From Diadophis punctatus similis (Eukaryota > Chordata > Lepidosauria > Squamata > Dipsadidae): a stretch of DNA of 64,000 nucleotides. The stretch covers positions 186,001-250,000 of the forward strand of contig JALIGW010000059.1 of the NCBI GenBank assembly GCA_023053685.1, written 5' to 3'. Below are positions 10,801 to 24,803 of the stretch, in pieces. Numbering within the stretch: the stretch's first letter is position 1; every line of letters starts with the position of its first letter. Under the pieces are notes generated by a model. It was given only the letters and a program-made list of their open reading frames with translations. It was not told where the DNA came from and made no database searches. A program made the translations under genes and the position numbers.

Positions 10801-13737
10801 ATCATAGAATTTACCAATTCAGTCCGAAAACTTCACTTTTGACACAGAGCTCAGAAATGAAAAAGAAACAGATATTCCTGTTCCCTAGGGTCTGGAAAGC
10901 CGAATTCTCACACCATTTTCAGATCCGAGCTTTCCCTGACGAGTTAGCCAAAGTCCTATTTCAGAATTTGCCTTAGGACTCAATTCAGCCCGAAAACTTC
11001 ACTTTTGACACAGAGCTCAGAAATGAAAAACAAACAGATATTCCTGTTCCCTAGCGTCTGGAAAGCCGAATTCTCACACCATTTTCAGATCCGAGCTTTC
11101 CCTGACGAGTTAGCCCAAGGCGTATCTCAGAATTTTCCATAGAACTGAATTCAGCCCGAAAACTTCACTTTTGACGCAGAGCTCAGAAATGAAAAAGAAA
11201 CACATATTCCTGTTCCCTAGGGTCTGGAAAGCCGAATTCTCACACCATTTTCAGATCCGAGCTTTCCATGAGGAGTTAGCCAAAGTCCTATTTCAGAATT
11301 TGCCTTAGGACTCAATTCAGCCTGAAAACTTCACTTTTGACACAGAGCTCAGAAATGAAAAACAAACAGATATTCCTGTTCCCTAGCGTCTGGAAAGCCG
11401 AATTCTCACACCATTTTCAGATCCGAGCTTTCCCTGACGAGTTAGCCCAAGGCGTATCTCAGAATTTTCCATAGAACTGAATTCAGCCGAAAACTTCAAT
11501 TTTGATGCAGAGCTCAGAAATGAAAAAGAAACACATATTCCTGTTCCCTAGGGTCTGGAAAGCCGAATTCTCACACCATTTTCAGATCCGAGCTTTCCCT
11601 GAGGACTTAGCCACTGTCGTATTTCAGAATTTGCCGTAGTACTCAATTCAGCGCAAAAAATTTACTTTTGACACAGAGCTCAGAAATGAAAAAGAAACAC
11701 ATATTCATGCTCCCCAGGGTGTGAAAGCCGAATTCTCACACCATTTTCAGATCCGAGCTTTCCCTGACTTGTTAGCCAAAGTCGTATTTTAGAATTTGCC
11801 TTGGGACTCAATTCAGCCCGAAAACTTCACTTTTGACACAGAAGTCAGAAATGAAAAAGAAACAGTTATCCCTGTTTCCTATGGTCTGGAAAGCCAAATT
11901 CTCACACCATTTTCAGATCCAAGCTTTCCCTGACGAGTTAGCCCAAGCCGTATCATAGAATTTACCAATTCAGCCAGAAAACTTCACTATTGACACAGAG
12001 CTCAGAAATGAAAAAGAAACACATATTCCTGTTCCCTAGCGTCTGGAAAGCCTAATTCTCACGCCATTTTCAGATCCGAGCTTTCCCTGAGGAGTTAGCC
12101 CAAGCCGTATCATAGAATTTACCAATTTAGCCAGAAAACTTCACTTTTGACACAGAGCTCAGAAATGAAAAAGAAACACATATTCCTGTTCCCTAGGGTC
12201 TGGAAAGCCGAATTCTCACACCATTTTCAGATCCGAGCTTTCCCTTAGGAGTTAGCCCAACCTGTATCATACAATTTACCTTAGGACTCAATTCAGACCG
12301 AAAACTTCACTTTTGCCACAGAGCTCAGAAATGAAAAAGAAACACATATTCCTGTTTTCTAGGGTCTGGAAAACCGAATTCTCACACCATTTTCAGAACC
12401 GAGCTTTCCCTGAGGAGTTAGCCAAAGTCGTATTTTAGAATTTGCCTTGGGACTCAATTCAGCCCGAAAACTTCACTTTTGACACAGAGCTCAGAAATGA
12501 AAAAGAAACAGTTATTCCTGTTTCCTATGGTCTGGAAAGCCAAATTCTCACACCATTTTCAGATCCGAGCTTTCCCTGACGAGTTAGCCCAAGCCGTATC
12601 ATAGAATTTACCAATTCAGCCAGAAAACTTCACTATTGACACAGAGCTCAGAAATGAAAAAGAAACAGATATTCCTGTTCCCTAGGGTCTGGAAAGCCAA
12701 ATTCTCACACCATTTTCAGATCCGAGCTTTCCCTGACGAGTTAGCCAAAGTCGTATCATAGAATTTACCAATTCAGCCAGAAAACTTCACTATTGACAGA
12801 GAGCTCAGAAATGAAAAAGAAACAGTTATTCCTGTTCCCTAGGGTCTCGAAAACCGAATTCTCACACCATTTTCAGATCCGAGCTTTCCCTGAGGAGTTA
12901 GCCCAAGCCGTATCATAGAATTTACCAATTCAGTCCGAAAACTTCACTTTTGACAGAGAGCTCAGAAATTAAAAAGAAACAGATATTCCTGTTCCCTAGG
13001 GTCTTGAAAGCCGAATTCTCACACCATTTTCAGATCCGAGCTTTCCCTGACGAGTTAGCCCAAGGCGTATCTCAGAATTTTCCATAGAACTGAATTCAGC
13101 CCGAAAACTTCACTTTTGACGCAGAGCTCAGAAATGAAAAAGAAACACATATTCCTGTTCCCTAGGGTCTGGAAAGCCGAATTCTCACACCATTTTCAGA
13201 TCCGAGCTTTCCCTGAGGAGTTAGCCCAACCCGTATCATACAATTTACCTTAGGACTCAATTCAGCCCGAAAACTTCACTTTTGACACAGAGCTCAGAAA
13301 TGAAAAAGAAACACATATTCCTGTTTCCTAGTGTCTGGAAAACCGAATTCTCACACCATTTTCAGATCCGAGCTTTCCCTGACAAGATAGCCAAAGATGT
13401 ATCATAGAATTTACCAATTCAGCCAGAAAACTTCACTATTGACAGAGAGCTCAGAAATGAAAAAGAAACACATATTCCTGTTCCCTAGGGTCTCGAAAAC
13501 CGAATTCTCACACCATTTTCTGATCCGAGCTTTCCCTGAGGAGTTAGCCCAAGCCGTATCATAGAATTTACCAATTCAGCCAGAAAACTTCACTTTTGAC
13601 ACAGAGCTCAGAAATGAAAAAGAAACAGATATTCCTGTTCCCTAGGGTCTGGAAAGCTGAATTCTCACACCATTTTCAGATCCGAGCTTTCCCTGACAAG
13701 ATAGCCAAAGTCGTATCATAGAATTTACCAATTCAGC
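10664..13737 (+). repeat. Higher-order unit 4, copy of unit 1
   Basis: This matches unit 1 at a constant offset of 10,666 bp and then 10,677 bp. The few extra bases at its start (about 10,735-10,790: gaaaaacc, attcctcac, gagtttagcc) explain why the unit boundary lies 3 bp earlier than the offset predicts. Apart from these, it is free of private indels. The gcgcaaaaaa subtype lies at 11,651 and the caaacag variants at 11,031 and 11,363. Confidence 0.87.
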
Positions 13738-16700
13738 CAGAAAACTTCACTATTGACAGAGAGCTCAGAAATGAAAAAGAAACAGTTATTCCTGTTCCCT
13801 AGGGTCTCGAAAACCGAATTCTCACACCATTTTCAGATCCGAGCTTTCCCTGAGGAGTTAGCCCAAGCCGTATCATAGAATTTACCAATTCAGTCCGAAA
13901 ACTTCACTTTTGACACAGAGCTCAGAAATGAAAAAGAAACAGATATTCCTGTTCCCTAGGGTCTGGAAAGCCGAATTCTCACACCATTTTCAGATCCGAG
14001 CTTTCCCTGACGAGTTAGCCAAAGTCCTATTTCAGAATTTGCCTTAGGACTCAATTCAGCCCGAAAACTTCACTTTTGACACAGAGCTCAGAAATGAAAA
14101 ACAAACAGATATTCCTGTTCCCTAGCGTCTGGAAAGCCGAATTCTCACACCATTTTCAGATCCGAGCTTTCCCTGACGAGTTAGCCCAAGGCGTATCTCA
14201 GAATTTTCCATAGAACTGAATTCAGCCCGAAAACTTCACTTTTGACGCAGAGCTCAGAAATGAAAAAGAAACACATATTCCTGTTCCCTAGGGTCTGGAA
14301 AGCCGAATTCTCACACCATTTTCAGATCCGAGCTTTCCATGAGGAGTTAGCCAAAGTCCTATTTCAGAATTTGCCTTAGGACTCAATTCAGCCCGAAAAC
14401 TTCACTTTTGACACAGAGCTCAGAAATGAAAAACAAACAGATATTCCTGTTCCCTAGCGTCTGGAAAGCCGAATTCTCACACCATTTTCAGATCCGAGCT
14501 TTCCCTGACGAGTTAGCCCAAGGCGTATCTCAGAATTTTCCATAGAACTGAATTCAGCCGAAAACTTCAATTTTGATGCAGAGCTCAGAAATGAAAAAGA
14601 AACACATATTCCTGTTCCCTAGGGTCTGGAAAGCCGAATTCTCACACCATTTTCAGATCCGAGCTTTCCCTGAGGAGTTAGCCACTGTCGTATTTCAGAA
14701 TTTGCCGTAGTACTCAATTCAGCGCAAAAAATTTACTTTTGACACAGAGCTCAGAAATAAAAAAGAAACACATATTCATGCTCCCCAGGGTGTGAAAGCC
14801 GAATTCTCACACCATTTTCAGATCCGAGCTTTCCCTGACTTGTTAGCCAAAGTCGTATTTTAGAATTTGCCTTGGGACTCAATTCAGCCCGAAAACTTCA
14901 CTTTTGACACAGAAGTCAGAAATGATAAAGAAACAGATATCCCTGTTCCCTAGTGTCTGGAAAGCCGAATTCTCACGCCATTTTCAGATCCAAGCTTTCC
15001 CTGAGGATTTAGCCCAAGCCGTATCATAGAATTTACCAATTCAGCCAGAAAACTTCACTTTTGACACAGAGCTCAGAAATGAAAAAGAAACACATATTCC
15101 TGTTCCCTAGCGTCTGGAAAGCCTAATTCTCACGCCATTTTCAGATCCGAGCTTTTCCTGAGGAGTTAGCCCAAGCCGTATCATAGAATTTACCAATTTA
15201 GCCAGAAAACTTCACTTTTGACACAGAGCTCAGAAATGAAAAAGAAACACATATTCCTGTTCCCTAGGGTCTGGAAAGCTGAATTCTCACACCATTTTCA
15301 GATCCGAGCTTTCCCTTAGGAGTTAGCCCAACCTGTATCATACAATTTACCTTAGGACTCAATTCAGACCGAAAACTTCACTTTTGACACAGAGCTCAGA
15401 AATGAAAAAGAAACACATATTCATGCTCTCCAGGGTCTGGAAAGCCAAAATCTCACACCATTTTCAGAACCGAGCTTTCCCTGAGGAGTTAGCCAAAGTC
15501 GTATTTTAGAATTTGCCTTGGGACTCAATTCAGCCCGAAAACTTCACTTTTGACACAGAGCTCAGAAATGAAAAAGAAACAGTTATTCCTGTTTCCTATG
15601 GTCTGGAAAGCCAAATTCTCACACCATTTTCAGATCCGAGCTTTCCCTGACGAGTTAGCCCAAGCCGTATCATAGAATTTACCAATTCAGCCAGAAAACT
15701 TCACTATTGACACAGAGCTCAGAAATGAAAAAGAAACACATATTCCTGTTCCCTAGCGTCTGGAAAGCCTAATTCTCACGCCATTTTCAGATCCGAGCTT
15801 TCCCTGAGGAGTTAGCCCAAGCCGTATCATAGAATTTACCAATTTAGCCAGAAAACTTCACTTTTGACACAGAGCTCAGAAATGAAAAAGAAACACATAT
15901 TCCTGTTCCCTAGGGTCTGGAAAGCTGAATTCTCACACCATTTTCAGATCCGAGCTTTCCCTTAGGAGTTAGCCCAACCTGTATCATACAATTTACCTTA
16001 GGACTCAATTCAGACCGAAAACTTCACTTTTGACACAGAGCTCAGAAATGAAAAAGAAACACATATTCATGCTCTCCAGGGTCTGGAAAGCCAAAATCTC
16101 ACACCATTTTCAGAACCGAGCTTTCCCTGAGGAGTTAGCCAAAGTCGTATTTTAGAATTTGCCTTGGGACTCAATTCAGCCCGAAAACTTCACTTTTGAC
16201 ACAGAGCTCAGAAATGAAAAAGAAACACATATTCCTGTTTCCTAGTGTCTGGAAAACCGAATTCTCACACCATTTTCAGATCCGAGCTTTCCCTGACAAG
16301 ATAGCCAAAGACGTATCATAGAATTTACCAATTCAGCCAGAAAACTTCACTATTGACAGAGAGCTCAGAAATGAAAAAGAAACACATATTCCTGTTCCCT
16401 AGGGTCTCGAAAACCGAATTCTCACACCATTTTCTGATCCGAGCTTTCCCTGAGGAGTTAGCCCAAGCCGTATCATAGAATTTACCAATTCAGCCAGAAA
16501 ACTTCACTATTGACACAGAGCTCAGAAATGAAAAAGAAACAGATATTCCTGTTCCCTAGGGTCTGGAAAGCCGAATTCTCACACCATTTTCAGATCCGAG
16601 CTTTCCCTGACGAGTTAGCCCAAGGCGTTTCTCAGAATTTTCCATAAAACTGAATTCAGCCCGAAAACTTCACTTTTGACACAGAGCTCAGAAATGAAAA

Positions 16701-16817
16701 AGAAACACATATTCCTGTTTTCTAGGGTCTGGAAAACCGAATTCTCACACCATTTTCAGATCCGAGCTTTCCCTGACAAGATAGCCAAAGTCGTATCATA
16801 GAATTTACCAATTCAGC
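13738..16817 (+). repeat. Higher-order unit 5
   Basis: The unit starts with cagaaaacttcactattgac at 13,738, exactly 10,677 bp after the start of unit 2. It has the two caaacag monomers at 14,102 and 14,434 (332 bp apart, two long monomers) that unit 2 lacks, and the gcgcaaaaaa subtype at 14,722. A run containing ttcatgctctccag occurs twice, near 15,420 and 16,070, marking a further internal duplication. The unit ends where the next cagttattcctg monomer begins, at 16,818. Confidence 0.78.
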
Positions 16818-19800
16818 CAGAAAACTTCACTATTGACAGAGAGCTCAGAAATGAAAAAGAAACAGTTATTCCTGTTCCCTAGCGTCTCGAAAACCGAATT
16901 CTCACACCATTTTCAGATCCGAGCTTTCCCTGAGGAGTTAGCCCAACCCGTATCACTGAATTTACCAATTCAGCCAGAAAACTTCACTATTGACAGAGAG
17001 CTCAGAAATGAAAAAGAAACACATATTCCTGTTCCCTAGGGTCTTGAAAGCCGAATTCTCACACCATTTTCAGATCCGAGCTTTCCCTGACGAGTTAGCC
17101 CAAGGCGTATCTCAGAATTTTCCATAGAACTGAATTCAGCCCGAAAACTTCACTTTTGACGCAGAGCTCAGAAATGAAAAAGAAACACATATTCCTGTTC
17201 CCTAGGGTCTGGAAAGCCAAATTCTCACACCATTTTCAGATCCGAGCTTTCCCTGAGGAGTTAGCCCAACCCGTATCACTGAATTTACCTTAGGACTCAA
17301 TTCAGCCCGAAAACTTCACTTTTGACACAGAGCTCAGAAATGAAAAAGAAACACATATTCCTGTTCCCTAGGGTCTTGAAAGCCGAATTCTCACACCATT
17401 TTCAGATCCGAGCTTTCCCTGACGAGTTAGCCCAAGGCGTATCTCAGAATTTTCCATAGAACTGAATTCAGCCCGAAAACTTCACTTTTGACGCAGAGCT
17501 CAGAAATGAAAAAGAAACACATATTCCTGTTCCCTAGGGTCTGGAAAGCCAAATTCTCACACCATTTTCAGATCCGAGCTTTCCCTGAGGAGTTAGCCCA
17601 ACCCGTATCACTGAATTTACCTTAGGACTCAATTCAGCCCGAAAACTTCACTTTTGACACAGAGCTCAGAAATGAAAAAGAAACACATATTCCTGTTCCC
17701 TAGCGTCTGGAAAGCCTAATTCTCACGCCATTTTCAGATCCGAGCTTTCCCTGACGAGTTAGCCCAAGCCGTTTCATAGAATTTACCAATTCAGCCAGAA
17801 AACTTCACTATTGACAGAGAGCTCAGAAATGAAAAAGAAACACATATTCCTGTTCCCTAGGGTCTTGAAAGCCGAATTCTCACACCATTTTCAGATCCGA
17901 GCTTTCCCTGACGAGTTAGCCCAAGGCGTATCTCAGAATTTTCCATAGAACTGAATTCAGCCCGAAAACTTCACTTTTGACGCAGAGCTCAGAAATGAAA
18001 AAGAAACACATATTCCTGTTCCCTAGGGTCTGGAAAGCCAAATTCTCACACCATTTTCAGATCCGAGCTTTCCCTGAGGAGTTAGCCCAACCCGTATCAT
18101 ACAATTTACCTTAGGACTCAATTCAGCCCGAAAACTTCACTTTTGACACAGAGCTCAGAAATGAAAAAGAAACATATATTCCTGTTTCCTAGTGTCTGGA
18201 AAACCGAATTCTCACACCATTTTCAGATCCGAGCTTTCCCTGACAAGATAGCCAAAGACGTATCATAGAATTTACCAATTCAGCCAGAAAACTTCACTAT
18301 TGACAGAGAGCTCAGAAATGAAAAACAAACAGATATTCCTGTTCCCTAGCGTCTGGAAAGCCGAATTCTCACACCATTTTCAGATCCGAGCTTTCCCTGA
18401 CGAGTTAGCCCAAGGCGTATCTCAGAATTTTCCATAGAACTGAATTCAGCCGAAAACTTCAATTTTGATGCAGAGCTCAGAAATGAAAAAGAAACACATA
18501 TTCCTGTTCCCTAGGGTCTGGAAAGCCGAATTCTCACACCATTTTCAGATCCGAGCTTTCCCTGAGGAGTTAGCCACTGTCGTATTTCAGAATTTGCCGT
18601 AGTACTCAATTCAGCGCAAAAAATTTACTTTTGACACAGAGCTCAGAAATGAAAAAGAAACACATATTCATGCTCACCAGGGTGTGAAAGCCGAATTCTC
18701 ACACCATTTTCAGATCCGAGCTTTCCCTGACTTGTTAGCCAAAGTCGTATTTTAGAATTTGCCTTGGGACTCAATTCAGCCCGAAAACTTCACTTTTGAC
18801 ACAGAAGTCAGAAATGAAAAAGAAACAGATATCCCTGTTCCCTAGTGTCTGGAAAGCCGAATTCTCACGCCATTTTCAGATCCAAGCTTTCCCTGAGGAT
18901 TTAGCCCAAGCCGTATCATAGAATTTACCAATTCAGCCAGAAAACTTCACTTTTGACACAGAGCTCAGAAATGAAAAAGAAACACATATTCCTGTTCCCT
19001 AGCGTCTGGAAAGCCTAATTCTCACGCCATTTTCAGATCCGAGCTTTCCCTGAGGAGTTAGCCCAAGCCGTATCATAGAATTTACCAATTTAGCCAGAAA
19101 ACTTCACTTTTGACACAGAGCTCAGAAATGAAAAAGAAACACATATTCCTGTTCCCTAGGGTCTGGAAAGCTGAATTCTCACACCATTTTCAGATCCGAG
19201 CTTTCCCTTAGGAGTTAGCCCAACCTGTATCATACAATTTACCTTAGGACTCAATTCAGACCGAAAACTTCACTTTTGACACAGAGCTCAGAAATGAAAA
19301 AGAAACACATATTCATGCTCTCCAGGGTCTGGAAAGCCAAAATCTCACACCATTTTCAGAACCGAGCTTTCCCTGAGGAGTTAGCCAAAGTCGTATTTTA
19401 GAATTTGCCTTGGGACTCAATTCAGCCCGAAAACTTCACTTTTGACACAGAGCTCAGAAATGAAAAAGAAACAGTTATTCCTGTTTCCTATGGTCTGGAA
19501 AGCCAAATTCTCACACCATTTTCAGATCCGAGCTTTCCCTGACGAGTTAGCCCAAGCCGTATCATAGAATTTACCAATTCAGCCAGAAAACTTCACTATT
19601 GACACAGAGCTCAGAAATGAAAAAGAAACACATATTCCTGTTCCCTAGCGTCTGGAAAGCCTAATTCTCACGCCATTTTCAGATCCGAGCTTTCCCTGAG
19701 GAGTTAGCCCAAGCCGTATCATAGAATTTACCAATTCAGTCCGAAAACCTCACTTTTGACAGAGAGCTCAGAAATGAAAAAGAAACAGATAGTCCTGTTC

Positions 19801-22110
19801 GCTAGGGTCTTGAAAGCCGAATTCTCACACCATTTTCAGATCCGAGCTTTCCCTGACGAGTTAGCCCAAGGCGTATCTCAGAATTTTCCATAGAACTGAA
19901 TTCAGCCCGAAAACTTCACTTTTAACGCAGAGCTCAGAAATGAAAAAGAAACACATATTCCTGTTCCCTAGGGTCTGGAAAGCCGAATTCTCACACCATT
20001 TTCAGATCCGAGCTTTCCCTGACAAGATAGCCAAAGACGTATCATAGAATTTACCAATTCAGCCAGAAAACTTCACTATTGACAGAGAGCTCAGAAATGA
20101 AAAAGAAACAGTTATTCCTGTTCCCTAGCGTCTCGAAAACCGAATTCTCACACCATTTTCAGATCCGAGCTTTCCCTGAGGAGTTAGCCCAACCCGTATC
20201 ACTGAATTTACCAATTCAGCCAGAAAACTTCACTATTGACAGAGAGCTCAGAAATGAAAAAGAAACACATATTCCTGTTCCCTAGGGTCTGGAAAGCCAA
20301 ATTCTCACACCATTTTCAGATCCGAGCTTTCCCTGAGGAGTTAGCCCAACCCGTATCACTGAATTTACCTTAGGACTCAATTCAGCCCGAAAACTTCACT
20401 TTTGACACAGAGCTCAGAAATGAAAAAGAAACACATATTCCTGTTCCCTAGCGTCTGGAAAGCCTAATTCTCACGCCATTTTCAGATCCGAGCTTTCCCT
20501 GACGAGTTAGCCCAAGCCGTTTCATAGAATTTACCAATTCAGCCAGAAAACTTCACTATTGACAGAGAGCTCAGAAATGAAAAAGAAACACATATTCCTG
20601 TTCCCTAGGGTCTTGAAAGCCGAATTCTCACACCATTTTCAGATCCGAGCTTTCCCTGACGAGTTAGCCCAAGGCGTATCTCAGAATTTTCCATAGAACT
20701 GAATTCAGCCCGAAAACTTCACTTTTGACGCAGAGCTCAGAAATGAAAAAGAAACACATATTCCTGTTCCCTAGGGTCTGGAAAGCCAAATTCTCACACC
20801 ATTTTCAGATCCGAGCTTTCCCTGAGGAGTTAGCCCAACCCGTATCATACAATTTACCTTAGGACTCAATTCAGCCCGAAAACTTCACTTTTGACACAGA
20901 GCTCAGAAATGAAAAAGAAACATATATTCCTGTTTCCTAGTGTCTGGAAAACCGAATTCTCACACCATTTTCAGATCCGAGCTTTCCCTGACAAGATAGC
21001 CAAAGACGTATCATAGAATTTACCAATTCAGCCAGAAAACTTCACTATTGACAGAGAGCTCAGAAATGAAAAACAAACAGATATTCCTGTTCCCTAGCGT
21101 CTGGAAAGCCGAATTCTCACACCATTTTCAGATCCGAGCTTTCCCTGACGAGTTAGCCCAAGGCGTATCTCAGAATTTTCCATAGAACTGAATTCAGCCG
21201 AAAACTTCAATTTTGATGCAGAGCTCAGAAATGAAAAAGAAACACATATTCCTGTTCCCTAGGGTCTGGAAAGCCGAATTCTCACACCATTTTCAGATCC
21301 GAGCTTTCCCTGAGGAGTTAGCCACTGTCGTATTTCAGAATTTGCCGTAGTACTCAATTCAGCGCAAAAAATTTACTTTTGACACAGAGCTCAGAAATGA
21401 AAAAGAAACACATATTCATGCTCACCAGGGTGTGAAAGCCGAATTCTCACACCATTTTCAGATCCGAGCTTTCCCTGACTTGTTAGCCAAAGTCGTATTT
21501 TAGAATTTGCCTTGGGACTCAATTCAGCCCGAAAACTTCACTTTTGACACAGAAGTCAGAAATGAAAAAGAAACAGATATCCCTGTTCCCTAGTGTCTGG
21601 AAAGCCGAATTCTCACGCCATTTTCAGATCCAAGCTTTCCCTGAGGATTTAGCCCAAGCCGTATCATAGAATTTACCAATTCAGCCAGAAAACTTCACTT
21701 TTGACACAGAGCTCAGAAATGAAAAAGAAACACATATTCCTGTTCCCTAGCGTCTGGAAAGCCTAATTCTCACGCCATTTTCAGATCCGAGCTTTCCCTG
21801 AGGAGTTAGCCCAAGCCGTATCATAGAATTTACCAATTTAGCCAGAAAACTTCACTTTTGACACAGAGCTCAGAAATGAAAAAGAAACACATATTCCTGT
21901 TCCCTAGGGTCTGGAAAGCTGAATTCTCACACCATTTTCAGATCCGAGCTTTCCCTTAGGAGTTAGCCCAACCTGTATCATACAATTTACCTTAGGACTC
22001 AATTCAGACCGAAAACTTCACTTTTGACACAGAGCTCAGAAATGAAAAAGAAACACATATTCATGCTCTCCAGGGTCTGGAAAGCCAAAATCTCACACCA
22101 TTTTCAGAAC
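16818..22110 (+). repeat. Direct duplication, 2,748-bp offset (3,246 bp at its left end)
   Basis: Three rare variants repeat at 2,748 bp: catatattcc at 18,173 and 20,921, caaacag at 18,326 and 21,074, and gctcaccag at 18,672 and 21,420. The leftmost segments (16,833 and 20,079) match at 3,246 bp instead. The 498-bp difference equals three long monomers and is explained by an extra monomer run in the first copy around 17,041-17,540. The 2,748 bp fit 17 monomers, two of them of the 165-bp kind. Confidence 0.86.
17041..17704 (+). repeat. Two-monomer (332-bp) tandem duplication
   Basis: The gtcttgaaagcc monomer followed by the caacccgtatcactg monomer occurs at 17,041 and again at 17,373, 332 bp apart, which is exactly two long monomers. 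The same dimer is also doubled at 29,590/29,922 and 62,240/62,572. It is one of the most often reused blocks in the window. Confidence 0.82.
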
Positions 22111-22274
22111 CGAGCTTTCCCTGAGGAAAGAAAAAGAAACACATATTCCTGTTCCCTAGCGTCTGGAAAGCCTAATTCTCACGCCATTTTCAGATCCGAG
22201 CTTTCCCTGAGGAGTTAGCCCAAGCCGTATCATAGAATTTACCAATTCAGTCCGAAAACCTCACTTTTGACAGA
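22032..22274 (+). repeat. Truncated monomer junction (86-bp remnant)
   Basis: Successive gagctc markers here are 243 bp apart, which is one 157-bp monomer plus 86 bp. Near 22,127 the sequence passes from gagctttccctgagga directly into aagaaaaagaaacac, skipping the rest of one monomer and the gagctcag start of the next. This is the only out-of-register junction I found in the window. It fuses two monomers so that a short chance reading frame spans 22,024-22,218. It sits close to the right edge of the domain that contains the gcgcaaaaaa subtype. Confidence 0.88.
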
Positions 22275-23493
22275 GAGCTCAGAAATGAAAAAGAAACAGA
22301 TAGTCCTGTTCCCTAGGGTCTTGAAAGCCGAATTCTCACACCATTTTCAGATCCGAGCTTTCCCTGACGAGTTAGCCCAAGGCGTATCTCAGAATTTTCC
22401 ATAGAACTGAATTCAGCCCGAAAACTTCACTTTTAACGCAGAGCTCAGAAATGAAAAAGAAACACATATTCCTGTTCCCTAGGGTCTGGAAAGCCGAATT
22501 CTCACACCATTTTCAGATCCGAGCTTTCCCTGACAAGATAGCCAAAGACGTATCATAGAATTTACCAATTCAGCCAGAAAACTTCACTATTGACAGAGAG
22601 CTCAGAAATGAAAAAGAAACACATATTCCTGTTCCCTAGGGTCTCGAAAACCGAATTCTCACACCATTTTCTGATCCGAGCTTTCCCTGAGGAGTTAGCC
22701 CAAGCCGTATCATAGAATTTACCAATTCAGCCAGAAAACTTCACTATTGACACAGAGCTCAGAAATGAAAAAGAAACAGATATTCCTGTTCCCTAGGGTC
22801 TGGAAAGCCGAATTCTCACACCATTTTCAGATCCGAGCTTTCCCTGACGAGTTAGCACAAGGCGTTTCTCAGAATTTTCCATAAAACTGAATTCAGCCCG
22901 AAAACTTCACTTTTGACACAGAGCTCAGAAATGAAAAAGAAACACATATTCCTGTTTTCTAGGGTCTGGAAAACCGAATTCTCACACCATTTTCAGATCC
23001 GAGCTTTCCCTGACAAGATAGCCAAAGTCGTATCATAGAATTTACCAATTCAGCCAGAAAACTTCACTATTGACAGAGAGCTCAGAAATGAAAAAGAAAC
23101 AGTTATTCCTGTTCCCTAGCGTCTCGAAAACCGAATTCTCACACCATTTTCAGATCCGAGCTTTCCCTGAGGAGTTAGCCCAACCCGTATCACTGAATTT
23201 ACCTTAGGACTCAATTCAGCCCGAAAACTTCACTTTTGACACAGAGCTCAGAAATGAAAAAGAAACACATATTCCTGTTCCCTAGCGTCTGGAAAGCCTA
23301 ATTCTCACGCCATTTTCAGATCCGAGCTTTCCCTGAGGAGTTAGCCCAAGCCGTATCATAGAATTTACCAATTCAGCCAGAAAACTTCACTATTGACAGA
23401 GAGCTCAGAAATGAAAAAGAAACACATATTCCTGTTCCCTAGGGTCTTGAAAGCCGAATTCTCACACCATTTTCAGATCCGAGCTTTCCCTGA

Positions 23494-24803
23494 CGAGTTT
23501 GCCCAAGGCGTATCTCAGAATTTTCCATAGAACTGAATTCAGCCCGAAAACTTCACTTTTGACGCAGAGCTCAGAAATGAAAAAGAAACACATATTCCTG
23601 TTCCCTAGGGTCTGGAAAGCCAAATTCTCACACAATTTTCAGATCCGAGCTTTCCCTGAGGAGTTAGCCCAACCCGTATCACTGAATTTACCTTAGGACT
23701 CAATTCAGCCCGAAAACTTCACTTTTGACACAGAGCTCAGAAATGAAAAAGAAACACATATTCCTGTTCCCTAGGGTCTTGAAAGCCGAATTCTCACACC
23801 ATTTTCAGATCCGAGCTTTCCCTGACGAGTTAGCCCAAGGCGTATCTCAGAATTTTCCATAGAACTGAATTCAGCCCGAAAACTTCACTTTTGACACAGA
23901 GCTCAGAAATGAAAAAGAAACACATATTCCTGTTCCCTAGCGTCTGGAAAGCCTAATTCTCACGCCATTTTCAGATCCGAGCTTTCCCTGAGGAGTTAGC
24001 CCAAGCCGTATCATAGAATTTACCAATTCAGCCAGAAAACTTCACTATTGACAGAGAGCTCAGAAATGAAAAAGAAACACATATTCCTGTTCCCTAGGGT
24101 CTTGAAAGCCGAATTCTCACACCATTTTCAGATCCGAGCTTTCCCTGACGAGTTTGCCCAAGGCGTATCTCAGAATTTTCCATAGAACTGAATTCAGCCC
24201 GAAAACTTCACTTTTGACGCAGAGCTCAGAAATGAAAAAGAAACACATATTCCTGTTCCCTAGGGTCTGGAAAGCCAAATTCTCACACCATTTTCAGATC
24301 CGAGCTTTCCCTGAGGAGTTAGCCCAACCCGTATCACTGAATTTACCTTAGGACTCAATTCAGCCCGAAAACTTCACTTTTGACACAGAGCTCAGAAATG
24401 AAAAAGAAACACATATTCCTGTTCCCTAGGGTCTTGAAAGCCGAATTCTCACACCATTTTCAGATCCGAGCTTTCCCTGACGAGTTAGCCCAAGGCGTAT
24501 CTCAGAATTTTCCATAGAACTGAATTCAGCCCGAAAACTTCACTTTTGATGCAGAGCTCAGAAATGAAAAAGAAACACATATTCCTGTTCCCTAGGGTCT
24601 GGAAAGCCAAATTCTCACACCATTTTCAGATCCGAGCTTTCCCTGAGGAGTTAGCCCAACCCGTATCACTGAATTTACCTTAGGACTCAATTCAGCCCGA
24701 AAACTTCACTTTTGACACAGAGCTCAGAAATGAAAAAGAAACACATATTCCTGTTCCCTAGCGTCTGGAAAGCCTAATTCTCACGCCATTTTCAGATCCG
24801 AGC
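23494..24803 (+). repeat. Four-monomer (655-bp) tandem duplication
   Basis: The rare variant gacgagtttgcc is found at 23,494 and 24,149, 655 bp apart. That distance equals three long monomers and one short (3 x 166 + 157). The flanking order of variants is the same in both copies. One base differs near 23,634, where the first copy has cacacaatttt and the second cacaccatttt. The outer edges given are approximate. Confidence 0.78.
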
